Origin: Caryophanales bacterium UBA4100
GTDB lineage: Bacteria; Bacillota; Bacilli; Paenibacillales; UBA4045
DNA: 24,763 nt
NCBI GenBank assembly: GCA_002383285.1
Contig: DFXU01000073.1
Span: 17,375 to 42,137 of the forward strand
Direction of reading: 5' to 3'
Positions 8,842 to 16,595 of the stretch are shown in pieces. The notes under the pieces were generated by a model. That model was not told where the DNA came from, ran no database searches, and saw only the letters and a list, made by a program, of their open reading frames with translations. How positions within the stretch are numbered: position 1 is the stretch's first letter; the number at the start of each line of letters is the position of its first letter. The position numbers and the translations under genes are program-made.

Positions 8842-9946
8842 GTGTGTTCTCTCCCTTCAGCAGTGCTTCTGTGTAAAGCCATATCGCGGTCTGTAATGCG
8901 AGGGCATCTCGGAAAATTTGTGGATCATAGCCGGTAATTTCCTTCACTTTCTTCAAACGATAGACGATGGTGTTCTTGTGTAGGGATAGCGCATTAGCGG
9001 TGTCCTGAATATTCATATTACAATTGAAGAATGCTTGAAGCGTCTGCACAGCGGTTTCAGACATGCCTGCCAGTACCTGCTCTAGATAACGCTGACTTGT
9101 AAGCGGATTGGATTGCAGCACGATCATCTGAGGCTCCAAGCCAGCGTATAATAATATCTGTTGGTCTTGATCACCATACCTCAGTGCAAACTCAGCTTCC
9201 TCAACAATCGTAGCAATGTCCTCTCGTCTAGTCGCTCCGTTAGAGCATCCTAAGTGAAAGGGTACAGCTGAACGTCGGATGAGGTCGAGCCATGCTTCTA
9301 TCTTCTGCGATCGGACTTGATCAGACAAGCCAAACACGAATATACATGCACGATGCGCATCCAATAATACAGTCAGAACATGGTGGCTGCCAAAAATATC
9401 CTCTGTCTTCTGCAGCAGCATAGAGTTGTATTCGAGAGTTTGATCCATTCGCAGCACGTAAGCATAATAAGGTGGACGAAGCTCCATACTTAACAGCTGT
9501 AATTGTTTATCAATCTGCTTAAGATCTGGCATCGGTTTAATGAGCTGCTCCATAACAACTTCCTTGGTACGGCTTCGCCATTCCTGCTGTGGAATTTGAA
9601 AGGCTTGATTTAACATCAGCTCGGTGGTCATGCGAACAAGCTCGGCAAATTCAGCGATTTCCTCAGGCTCACCCGTAATGCCAATAACACCAACAATCTG
9701 GTTTTGGAAGCTGACAGGCATATTCATCCCACATCGTGCTCCATCCCACAGATGCTGATTGTGCTCGGTGATGACGATCGTTTGACCGCTCTGAATGGCC
9801 TCCAGCGCTGCAACGTGCATCTTTCCTACACGCGAAGGGTCACCAGAGGCGATAATATAGCCTTCAGTGTTGATAATATTGATATTGCGGTCCAGTCGAG
9901 TCATTGTTTCTTGGACAATATTGTTAGCAATTTCACTTGTTAACAT
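8822..9946 (-). CDS. cdaR: CdaR/PucR-family sugar-diacid-responsive transcription regulator
   Basis: Cytoplasmic transcription factor of 374 residues. Residues 1 to about 135 form the putative sugar-diacid recognition domain (IVQETMTRLDRNINIINTEG, then IIASGDPSRVGKMH and VSFQNQIVGVIGITG), as in E. coli CdaR. A degenerate GGDEF-like middle region follows. The C-terminal PucR-type helix-turn-helix carries the hallmark NIQDTANALSLHKNTIVYRL KKVKEITG motif. E. coli CdaR activates glucarate, galactarate and glycerate genes. Here the gene is divergent from a glycerate kinase gene and overlaps the first glycosidase-like gene, so control of both flanking transcripts is likely. ATG 9946 has GAGGGTGA upstream. 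The gene symbol follows the family, and the ligand is inferred. Confidence 0.88.
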   Translation of the reverse strand: MLTSEIANNIVQETMTRLDRNINIINTEGYIIASGDPSRVGKMHVAALEAIQSGQTIVITEHNQHLWDGARCGMNMPVSFQNQIVGVIGITGEPEEIAEFAELVRMTTELMLNQAFQIPQQEWRSRTKEVVMEQLIKPMPDLKQIDKQLQLLSMELRPPYYAYVLRMDQTLEYNSMLLQKTEDIFGSHHVLTVLLDAHRACIFVFGLSDQVRSQKIEAWLDLIRRSAVPFHLGCSNGATRREDIATIVEEAEFALRYGDQDQQILLYAGLEPQMIVLQSNPLTSQRYLEQVLAGMSETAVQTLQAFFNCNMNIQDTANALSLHKNTIVYRLKKVKEITGYDPQIFRDALALQTAIWLYTEALLKGENTHDLVAK

Positions 9947-10043
9947 GTAGCATTCACCCTCTTACCTCTATTTTGCACAAAAACCGAATGAAAAATCAAT
10001 ACATTTTTGTTTCTCAAAGCTAAACATTTTTTTTAAGCCATGC

Positions 10044-10049
10044 TATAAT
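10044..10049 (+). promoter_or_regulatory. Extended -10 promoter for the glycerate kinase gene
   Basis: TATAAT preceded by TG and one base (TGCTATAAT) lies about 45 bp before the glycerate kinase ATG in the 147-bp divergent region. No good -35 box is visible at the usual distance, which is compatible with an extended -10 promoter needing an activator such as the divergent CdaR-like protein. That last point is inference. The rest of 9947-10093 contains runs of T and no other clear signal. Confidence 0.5.
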
Positions 10050-10093
10050 CATTATTATTGTGATAAAGAGAACAGATCGGAAGGTGATTCTTA

Positions 10094-11242
10094 ATGAAAG
10101 TCGTTATCGCACCAGATTCATTCAAGGGTAGCATCTCAGCCTCGGCAGCAGCCGAGGCCATAGAGCGAGGGGTAAAGCGCCGCTTTCCACAAGCTGAGAC
10201 GATCAAGGTTCCGATCGCAGATGGTGGTGAAGGGACAATGGAAAGCCTCGTCATGGCGACGGGCGGAAGAACGGTGAGGGTTCAGGTTACAGGTCCCTTG
10301 GGGTCACCTGTGGATGCTGCTTATGGATTGTTGCAATCTGAATCCGGGCATGTTGCCGTTATTGAGATGGCACAGGCTTCGGGTCTGATATTAATCGCTT
10401 CGAATGAACGGAGCCCGCTCACAACGACGACTTACGGAACCGGAGAGCTAATTAAACGTGCGCTAGACGACGGCTGTCGCAGCTTTATTCTAGCGCTTGG
10501 AGGAAGCGCTACGAATGATGGTGGAGCAGGCATGCTGCAAGCGCTTGGGATGCAATTGTTAGACGATGCTGGTAATGAGGTTAGTTGGGGTGGAGGACAG
10601 CTGAAGCATATTCAGACGATTGATGATCGCGATTGGGATCCTCGTATAGCGGAATCGCAATTCCTGATCGCGACCGATGTGCAGAATCCGCTGCTTGGAC
10701 CCGAAGGCGCCACATATATATATGGACCCCAGAAGGGTGTGACACCGGATATGCTGGAATCGTTAGAGCAGCATATGACCGCTTGGGCGGATTTGGTCGA
10801 GCATAAGAATGGGGTAAGGCTGCACGAGCTTGCAGGAGCAGGAGCGGCGGGGGGCTTATGTGGAGCATTCCTTGCATTCTTCCCGACGACAATGAAGCGT
10901 GGGATCGATGTAGTGATTCAGTATACAGGGGTTCATGAGCATTTAGCTGGAGCTGATCTGGTTATTACTGGAGAGGGACAGATCGATGCGCAGACGGCGA
11001 ATGGGAAGACTCCGATGGGCATAGCTCAAGAGGCTCAGAAGTTTAATGTTCCTACTATTGCTCTAGCTGGGTCTGTTGGAGAAGGCATCGACAAATTATA
11101 TGAGCATGGTATCATGGCAGTATTCAGCATTATGAATGGCCCTATGACCTTACAGCATGCGATGGATCATGCCGCTGAGTTAATAGAGGCAACTACGGAA
11201 CAAGTTATGCGCACCTTCAATCTTCGATCGGAAGGAAGGTAA
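10094..11242 (+). CDS. Glycerate kinase (GlxK/GarK family)
   Basis: Cytoplasmic kinase of 382 residues, full length for the type I glycerate kinase family, which phosphorylates D-glycerate to 2- or 3-phosphoglycerate. Signatures are the N-terminal MKVVIAPDSFKGSISA and VPIADGGEGTMESLV, the central FILALGGSATNDGGAGMLQA loop and the C-terminal VITGEGQIDAQTANGKTP motif. The start ATG has AAGGTGA 7 nt upstream. It is the first gene after the divergent promoter, and the racemase-like gene begins 4 bp after its stop, so the two form an operon. The dehydrogenase encoded at 3523-4401 could supply D-glycerate from tartronate semialdehyde. Which phosphoglycerate isomer is made cannot be told from sequence. 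Confidence 0.93.
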   Translation: MKVVIAPDSFKGSISASAAAEAIERGVKRRFPQAETIKVPIADGGEGTMESLVMATGGRTVRVQVTGPLGSPVDAAYGLLQSESGHVAVIEMAQASGLILIASNERSPLTTTTYGTGELIKRALDDGCRSFILALGGSATNDGGAGMLQALGMQLLDDAGNEVSWGGGQLKHIQTIDDRDWDPRIAESQFLIATDVQNPLLGPEGATYIYGPQKGVTPDMLESLEQHMTAWADLVEHKNGVRLHELAGAGAAGGLCGAFLAFFPTTMKRGIDVVIQYTGVHEHLAGADLVITGEGQIDAQTANGKTPMGIAQEAQKFNVPTIALAGSVGEGIDKLYEHGIMAVFSIMNGPMTLQHAMDHAAELIEATTEQVMRTFNLRSEGR

Positions 11243-11246
11243 TGAG

Positions 11247-12527
11247 ATGAAAACTAGCATTCTATATGGCAAGAACGGTATTACCATTGATGTACCCGAT
11301 CACGCCACGATTGTGGAGCCTCTTGAGCATCGGGCTGTGAATAATGAAGAGCAGGCCGTTATGGAGGCGCTCAGCAAGCCTATCGGAAGCGCTCCGTTGA
11401 AGGACATAGTTAAGTCTACAGATAAGGTTGTCATTGTAATCAGTGACATCACTCGCCCAACTCCGAATCATAAGCTGGTACCTTGGCTGTTGAATTGTAT
11501 GAGTCATGTTCCGTTAGAGAATGTGACCATTATTAATGGTACAGGTACACATCGCGATCAGACGAGAGAAGAGTTTGTTCAGATGCTAGGGGAATGGGTT
11601 GTAGATCATGTGAACATCATCAACCATCATTGTCAGAGCCCTGACGAATTGGTGAAGATTGGTGAAAGCACCTTTGGCTGTGATGTATATCTGAATAAGA
11701 CCTATGTGGAGGCCGATTTCCGGATTGCTACTGGGTTTATAGAACCACATTTCTTCGCGGGATTCTCGGGGGGCTGCAAAGGAATTATGCCGGGAATTGC
11801 TGGCCTGGAGACGATTCTGACCTTTCATAATGCTAGGATGATTGGAAACCCATTATCCACATGGGGGAATATGACGAATAATCCATTGCAGGAGATGGCT
11901 CGAGAGGTCAACCTTATGTGTAAACCCGATTTCCTCTTGAACGTAACCTTGAATGGGCAGAAGGAAATTACCGAGGTATTCGCCGGTGAGCTGTTCGAGG
12001 CTCATGCCGAAGGCTGTGCGTATACGCGAGAGCATGCGATGGTGCAATGCGAGCAACGATTCGATGTTGTAATCACATCGAATTCCGGTTATCCCTTAGA
12101 TCAGAATCTATACCAAGCGGTTAAGGGCATGAGTGCTGCGCAGAAGATCGTCAAGCAGGGTGGAGCCATCATAAGTGTGGCTGAATGCTCGGATGGCATA
12201 CCCAGTCATGGTAATTATGCGGCGATCCTACAGATGGCCGAAACTCCGACACAGCTGCTGGCGATGATCGAAGATCCGTCCTTCCAGATGTTCGATCAAT
12301 GGCAGGTGCAGAAGCAAGCGGTCATCCAAACCTGGGCCGATGTGTATGTCCACTCCTCACTCTCAGATGAGACTGTACGACAATGCATGCTGGTCCCAGC
12401 TCCAGATATTGCTGCAACACTAGCGATGCTAGAGGCGAAGTATGGACCTGACATGTCAATCGCCGTCCTGCCCCAAGGACCGTTAACGATACCTTATGTG
12501 GCGGATAATGTGACGGATATAGATTAG
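11247..12527 (+). CDS. LarA-family nickel-pincer 2-hydroxyacid racemase/epimerase
   Basis: Cytoplasmic protein of 426 residues of the LarA (DUF2088) superfamily, which uses a nickel pincer nucleotide cofactor to racemise or epimerise 2-hydroxy acids. Positions matching the Lactobacillus plantarum LarA key residues H108, H174, K184 and H200 are seen as H102 (TGTHRD), H168 (EPHFFAGFSGG), K178 (GCKGIMPG) and H194 (LTFHNARM). The 66/10/16 spacing is identical, and the DITRPTP motif is also present. It is therefore probably active. The residue before the cofactor lysine is Cys where LarA has Arg. It starts 4 bp after the glycerate kinase gene with GGAAGG/AATGAG upstream. Context suggests glycerate or a sugar acid rather than lactate as substrate. 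The cofactor genes larB, larC and larE are not in the window. Confidence 0.85.
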   Translation: MKTSILYGKNGITIDVPDHATIVEPLEHRAVNNEEQAVMEALSKPIGSAPLKDIVKSTDKVVIVISDITRPTPNHKLVPWLLNCMSHVPLENVTIINGTGTHRDQTREEFVQMLGEWVVDHVNIINHHCQSPDELVKIGESTFGCDVYLNKTYVEADFRIATGFIEPHFFAGFSGGCKGIMPGIAGLETILTFHNARMIGNPLSTWGNMTNNPLQEMAREVNLMCKPDFLLNVTLNGQKEITEVFAGELFEAHAEGCAYTREHAMVQCEQRFDVVITSNSGYPLDQNLYQAVKGMSAAQKIVKQGGAIISVAECSDGIPSHGNYAAILQMAETPTQLLAMIEDPSFQMFDQWQVQKQAVIQTWADVYVHSSLSDETVRQCMLVPAPDIAATLAMLEAKYGPDMSIAVLPQGPLTIPYVADNVTDID

Positions 12528-12548
12528 TCGCAGGAGACACATGCTTGC

Positions 12549-12710
12549 CATAGAGTACCCAAAGACCTCTACAGCACGGCAATCGAGCAACAAGCAGCAC
12601 ATAGAGTACCCAAAGACCTCTAAAGCACGGCAATCGAGCAGCAAGCAGCACATAGAGTACCCAAAGACCTCTACAGCACGGCAATCGAGCAACAAGTAAC
12701 AAATAGAGTA
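12549..12710. repeat. 51-bp minisatellite, about 3.2 copies
   Basis: Tandem repeat with unit starts at 12549, 12600 and 12651 and a partial fourth at 12702. The first three copies differ at only a few positions, for example CTCTACAGC versus CTCTAAAGC. Each full unit holds an inverted repeat TAGAG-N11-CTCTA, with centres at 12561, 12612 and 12663. The period is 17 codons, which creates long minus-strand frames with a 17-residue repeat that are not likely genes. The block lies between the racemase stop and the IF-3-like gene. Confidence 0.9.
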
Positions 12711-12778
12711 CAAGCAGGTTTGGGAGCAGCAGAAATTATTAGAACTTAGAAGAAGCAATTAGAGGCAGGTGAGCTGGG

Positions 12779-13255
12779 ATGATCATTATGAATGAGAAGA
12801 TAAAAGCTTCAGAGGTGTACCTTACGGGTATTAATGGGGAGGATCTGGGAATCGTTCGAACCTCTGAGGCTCTGACCATGGCTAGGAAGTTGAAGGTTGA
12901 CCTGATATGCACATCCTTCATGAGCAGTCCGCCGCCCTGCAAGCTGCAAGGTGCGGGGGCAGCGAAGGAAGAGGCACAGCAAGCGGGTAAACGAGACCGC
13001 CAGCCGAAGGTGAAGGAGATCAGGCTTACAGCGCAGATTGAGGATCATGACTACGAGACCAAGAAGCAGCAAGCGGAGAGAATACTGAAATCAGGGGATT
13101 CGGTAAATCTTGTCGTGAAGATCCAAGGCAAGGAAGGAGCTAAGGCGAAGCAACTGCTGGAAACGCTATTGAAGGATCTTGGTTCCTCCGGTCGCCCGCA
13201 GACGGGAATTCAACTTAGTGGCAAACAGGCTGCCGTGCATATTATTCCCAAATAA
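12779..13255 (+). CDS. Divergent translation initiation factor IF-3 paralogue
   Basis: Protein of 158 residues resembling IF-3 along its length. The N domain reads MNEKIKASEVYLTGINGEDLG, then IVRTSEALTMARKLKVDLIC and SSPPPCKL. A basic linker follows, then the C domain with VKEIRLTAQIEDHDYETK and GDSVNLVVKIQGKEGAK. Bacterial IF-3 binds the 30S subunit and checks initiator tRNA and start codon. Here the usual PPVCRIMDYGKY motif is degraded to PPPCKLQGAGAAK, and the C-terminal KMEGR loop is replaced by GIQLSGKQ. It is about 15 residues shorter than normal IF-3 and stands alone rather than in the infC-rpmI-rplT operon, so it is an accessory copy. ATG 12779 is preferred for AGGTGAG 5 nt upstream. 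An ATG three codons later is an alternative. Confidence 0.8.
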   Translation: MIIMNEKIKASEVYLTGINGEDLGIVRTSEALTMARKLKVDLICTSFMSSPPPCKLQGAGAAKEEAQQAGKRDRQPKVKEIRLTAQIEDHDYETKKQQAERILKSGDSVNLVVKIQGKEGAKAKQLLETLLKDLGSSGRPQTGIQLSGKQAAVHIIPK

Positions 13256-13277
13256 TTCGAACGTGCAGTATTCATGG

Positions 13278-13283
13278 TACAAT
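13278..13283 (+). promoter_or_regulatory. Possible extended -10 promoter for the YhcX-like gene
   Basis: TGG-TACAAT lies 53 bp before the YhcX-like start codon. A weak TTCGAA at 13256-13261 sits 16 bp further upstream as a -35. The position just after the IF-3-like stop suggests a separate transcript for the two nitrilase genes. No terminator is visible between the IF-3-like gene and this site. Confidence 0.35.
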
Positions 13284-13335
13284 GGAGTATTATGAGAATA
13301 AGCGAGTGCATGCTTAGAAAGTGATGGAGGATCCC

Positions 13336-14874
13336 ATGACAAGCGGTCACATTTCACAATATGAGACGAAAATTATTATTCGTAATATAGAGAGAAAGGA
13401 TTTTCCAGAGATTATTAAGCTTCAGCTAGAATGCTTTCCTAATATGTTACCATGGAAGACGGAGCAGCTGGAAAGTCATATTCGGAAATTCCCGGAGGGC
13501 CAAATATGCGTCGAGTATGATGACCAGATCATCGGCTCGTGCTCTAGCTTAATTGTGAACTTCAACGATTATCTGGAGCAGCATACCTACTCAGAGATTA
13601 CGGATAAAGGTTATATCACCAATCACAATCCGAATGGACAGAATCTGTACGGTATGGAGGTTATGGTGCACCCTGGATTCCGTCGAATGAAGATCGGCAG
13701 AAGGCTCTATGAGGCTAGGAAGCGACTGGCGGAGCAGCTCAATCTGAAGAGCATCATTGTGGGAGGGCGAATCCCGCTCTATCACAAGTACAATGATAAG
13801 CTAACTCCTAGAGAATATGCCGAAGAGGTACTTCAGAAGAATATTTATGACCCAGTCCTCACCTTCCAGATGATGAATGGCTTTACATTAAAGCGGATTA
13901 TCACCGATTACCTGCCTGATGATAAAGAATCGTTAACCTATGCCACTCTGCTGGAGTGGAATAACATCGAATTTAAACCGACCAAATCCAAGGTCCATTA
14001 CAAGATGTCTTTTCCCGTGCGGATATGTGTCGTCCAATATATGATGAAGAAGATCGAATCATTCGAGGAGTTCGCTACCCAATGTGAGCATTACGTTGAT
14101 GTAGCGTCTGATTATAAATCGGATTTTGTTGTGTTCCCGGAGAACATTACGATGCAGCTGCTCTCGTTCTTAGATGAACGCTCACCAAGTGAGGCGGTTC
14201 GTAAGCTGACAGAGTACACACCACAATATATCGAACTCTTCACAGAGCTAGCGGTAAAATATAACGTAAACGTTGTAGGTGGATCTCATTTCGTCGAGCG
14301 CAATAATCGGATATATAATGTCGCACACTTATTCCGTCGTGATGGAACCATCGCTCAGCAAACGAAGCTTCATATCTCCCCGATTGAACAGAAGTGGTGG
14401 GGGATTAATGGTGGGACAACGCTAGAAGTGTTTGATACGGATTGCGGCAAAATCTCTATCATGCTGAGCAATGATATTGAATTTCCTGAGATTTCACGTA
14501 TTGTTGCAGGGGAAGGCGCACAGATTATCTTCGTACCCTATTGCTCTGAGGATCGGCAAACGTTCTTACGGGTCAAGTATTGCTCTCAGGCTAGAGCGAT
14601 TGAAAATCAGGTATTCGTTGTAACTGCAGGTACTGTAGGTAATCTTACTCACGTAGATAATGTAGATATTCAATACGCACAGTCCGGTATATATACGCCT
14701 TCAGACTTTTCCTTCGCACGTGATGGAATTGCCGGGGAATGTAGTGAGAATACAGAAACTGTATTCATGGCGGAAGTCGATATGGAGGTGCTCCATCGTT
14801 ACAAGCAAACGAAGGATGTACTAACCATTAAGGATCGCCGAACTGATATTTATTCGTTACAAATTCGTTCTTAA
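13336..14874 (+). CDS. GNAT acetyltransferase-nitrilase fusion (YhcX-like) with altered catalytic cysteine
   Basis: Fusion of 512 residues with the same domain order as Bacillus subtilis YhcX. Residues 1 to about 215 form a GNAT N-acetyltransferase domain (IIRNIERKDFPEIIKLQLEC, and the acetyl-CoA loop VHPGFRRMKIGRRLYEARKR). Residues of about 225-510 form a carbon-nitrogen hydrolase domain. In that domain the catalytic Glu (E269, VFPEN) and Lys (K344, QTKLH) are present. The expected Cys is S378, in MLSNDIEFPE where the family has xxCYDxxFPE. The domain is therefore probably not a normal amidase or nitrilase. The start is set at ATG 13336 for TGGAGG 5 nt upstream; earlier in-frame GTG and ATG codons overlap that site. 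An intact nitrilase gene follows after 10 bp. Substrate is unknown. Confidence 0.88.
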   Translation: MTSGHISQYETKIIIRNIERKDFPEIIKLQLECFPNMLPWKTEQLESHIRKFPEGQICVEYDDQIIGSCSSLIVNFNDYLEQHTYSEITDKGYITNHNPNGQNLYGMEVMVHPGFRRMKIGRRLYEARKRLAEQLNLKSIIVGGRIPLYHKYNDKLTPREYAEEVLQKNIYDPVLTFQMMNGFTLKRIITDYLPDDKESLTYATLLEWNNIEFKPTKSKVHYKMSFPVRICVVQYMMKKIESFEEFATQCEHYVDVASDYKSDFVVFPENITMQLLSFLDERSPSEAVRKLTEYTPQYIELFTELAVKYNVNVVGGSHFVERNNRIYNVAHLFRRDGTIAQQTKLHISPIEQKWWGINGGTTLEVFDTDCGKISIMLSNDIEFPEISRIVAGEGAQIIFVPYCSEDRQTFLRVKYCSQARAIENQVFVVTAGTVGNLTHVDNVDIQYAQSGIYTPSDFSFARDGIAGECSENTETVFMAEVDMEVLHRYKQTKDVLTIKDRRTDIYSLQIRS

Positions 14875-14884
14875 GGGAGAGATT

Positions 14885-15790
14885 ATGACTACACTAACTA
14901 TAGCTGTTGCACAGTATGGACTTACACATATCGAGACCACGGACCAATTCTGGGATGGTCTAGCCAAGAGAATGGAGGATGCTGCCAAGCAGCATGCAGA
15001 TCTCTTCGTATTGCCAGAGTATGTAACCTTACACTTATTATCATTGGTCCCTTCAATGAATTATATAGAGGCATGCGAATACTTGGACAGCTTCTCTGAT
15101 GTCTACGAGGACTTCTTCAAGTCATATAGCGCTAAGCTTAATATGATCATACTTGCTGGAACACATGTTCACAAGGGTGACGAGGGTTATGTGAATCAAG
15201 CGGGATTATTCTTCCCGGATGGACGCAAGGAAATACAGAACAAGATCCAACTTACTCCAGAAGAGAAGACTCGTTGGAATTTAGAGGCTGGTGAAGGCAT
15301 TAACATTATCGAGAGCGACTGGGGAAGGTTAGCTATATTAACGTGCTACGACATTGAGTTTCCAGAGCTATCGAGAATTGCTGCCGATCAAGGAGTGGAG
15401 CTTATCCTATGCCCCTCTTATACGGATACAGTTGCAGGCTATCACCGCGTACAGAATTGTGTGCATGCTAGAGCCATTGAGAATCAATTGTTCGTTGCAC
15501 TGAGTGGTATTGTTGGGGAATTAGAGGAGCAGCGATTACAGATTGATAGGGGTAATTGCAGAGCAGGCATATTCGGACCATGCGATATTCCCTTTCCAGA
15601 TGATGGTGTAATCCATGCTGGTGAATTGAATGAGGACATGCTCATAGTGACCGAGATCGATTTCGCGATGCTGCGAGAGAATAGGAGCTACGGTATTGTC
15701 GCGCCTTTCTATGATCGCAGAGCGGATATATATGAAAGTGAGCACAATGCAATTGTTAAGAGGCACCTGGAAGATTTGAAAACAACGTAG
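14885..15790 (+). CDS. Carbon-nitrogen hydrolase (nitrilase/amidase superfamily)
   Basis: Cytoplasmic hydrolase of 301 residues with a complete catalytic set: E45 (VLPEY), K120 (NKIQL) and C154 (ILTCYDIEFPE). It is clearly related to the C-terminal half of the preceding fusion protein; HARAIENQ, GPCDIPFPDDG and YDRRADIYE match counterparts there. It probably arose by duplication of that domain. The ATG follows AGGGAGAG at 7 nt, and only 10 bp separate it from the upstream stop, so the pair is co-transcribed. It may supply the hydrolase activity its neighbour seems to have lost, perhaps in a complex. That is inference. The amide or nitrile substrate is unknown. Confidence 0.88.
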   Translation: MTTLTIAVAQYGLTHIETTDQFWDGLAKRMEDAAKQHADLFVLPEYVTLHLLSLVPSMNYIEACEYLDSFSDVYEDFFKSYSAKLNMIILAGTHVHKGDEGYVNQAGLFFPDGRKEIQNKIQLTPEEKTRWNLEAGEGINIIESDWGRLAILTCYDIEFPELSRIAADQGVELILCPSYTDTVAGYHRVQNCVHARAIENQLFVALSGIVGELEEQRLQIDRGNCRAGIFGPCDIPFPDDGVIHAGELNEDMLIVTEIDFAMLRENRSYGIVAPFYDRRADIYESEHNAIVKRHLEDLKTT

Positions 15791-16038
15791 TAGTTATAGG
15801 TGATCACTTATTGATTCATCCCTGACTTAAGATATAGTGATATGAGCTGGGGGTGAATCTGACGCTGATAGGGAATAGTTAACAGTTCACTTACCGAAAT
15901 TAACAATTGATTATTTGTCACAAAGGGCTGGGAACGCGGGAATGAATTATGGAAATATAAATTAGTATTCTTGCTTTAATAAAGGTTGCTTTTCATCTAA
16001 GAATTTGTTAAAGTTACATTCGATATAACACAGCATGT

Positions 16039-16115
16039 GCGTCCTTAGCTCAGTTGGATAGAGCGTTTGGCTTCGAACCAAAAGGCCGGGAGTTCGAGTC
16101 TCTCAGGACGCGCCA
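16039..16115 (+). tRNA. tRNA-Arg (anticodon TCG)
   Basis: Full cloverleaf of 77 nt with encoded CCA. The 7-bp acceptor stem is 16039-16045 with 16105-16111 (GCGTCCT/AGGACGC). The D stem is GCTC/GAGC. The anticodon stem TTTGG/CCAAA encloses loop CTTCGAA, giving anticodon TCG at 16073-16075, which reads CGA. The T arm has loop TTCGAGT. The discriminator is G, followed by CCA at 16113-16115. It stands alone with its own downstream terminator. Of the 248 bp upstream (15791-16038), no gene is visible. A possible promoter is TTGCTT at 15986 with TAAAGT at 16009, but it is weak. Confidence 0.97.
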
Positions 16116-16134
16116 TAAATTATACTCATAACAT

Positions 16135-16174
16135 ACCCTTGGTAACGTTGTTGCAACGTACCAGGGGTTTTTTA
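16135..16174 (+). terminator. Rho-independent terminator of tRNA-Arg
   Basis: The near-perfect stem has a 5' arm at 16135-16150 and a 3' arm at 16154-16168 around a TTG loop. It has one bulged A and a G-T pair, and is followed directly by a run of T (16168-16173). It starts 20 nt after the tRNA CCA end. Confidence 0.88.
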
Positions 16175-16221
16175 TATGGGTTAGCAGCAAGATGAGGATA
16201 CATCTTTATAAGTAGATTAAT

Positions 16222-16404
16222 TGCAGTTTGTACAACTATTCAGTCGATTTTAGCTGACAGAAGGCAACTAATTGTATTGCGTACAATTAGTTCGGGCTAC
16301 CTTCGCTTAAACGACGAGAATACAAGAGAATAAATGTACGTAATACAATTACCCTTCTCAATACTGTGGTAATGCTGAGTGATAGATGTACGAAATACAA
16401 CTAT
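16222..16404. repeat. Palindrome array B (TGTA-N5-TACA type), four sites
   Basis: Four palindromic sites with 13-bp cores at 16222-16234 (TGCA variant), 16273-16285, 16335-16347 and 16387-16399. Centres are 51, 62 and 52 bp apart. The second is the best: nine-base arms CTAATTGTA and TACAATTAG flank TTGCG. The other sites read TGTACGTAATACA and TGTACGAAATACA. The interval after site 1 aligns without gaps to the same interval of array C (21 of 38 positions, including TATTCAGT and TT-TA-CTG), although the palindromes differ. The rest of 16175-16595 shows no gene. Confidence 0.75.
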
Positions 16405-16595
16405 TGCTCATTCAGATTCCCCATCAGGCTAATCCTGAAATGCTTCTTGACTTTATACGTCCGTATCCATGACGAAAACCTGAAAAATATTCATAAAGAT
16501 CTATAAATACTTCATGTAGACTTACAAATAACTATGCTATGTTAAGTTGGCAAACGATATGGCTGGATATTATAAAGTGGAGGTAGAACTAAATC

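Noticed and set aside
10581..10892. 103-codon minus-strand frame inside glycerate kinase
   Set aside because: It lies wholly within a well-recognised gene on the other strand and has no family signature.
12322..12758. Minus-strand open frames with a 17-residue repeat
   Set aside because: They arise because the 51-bp tandem repeat is a multiple of three. They overlap the racemase gene end, and the protein pattern is explained by the DNA repeat.
15791..15870. Terminator after the nitrilase gene (GATTCATCCC with GGGTGAATC)
   Set aside because: The loop is nearly 30 nt, the stem has a bulge, and no T-run follows.
16039..16115. tRNA-Arg as a phage or island attachment site
   Set aside because: No integrase gene and no partial direct copy of the tRNA 3' end were found in the window.
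16222..16404. CRISPR array
   Set aside because: The repeats are only about 13-20 bp and degenerate, spacing alternates 51 and 62 bp, part of the spacer sequence is shared with another locus, and no cas gene is visible.
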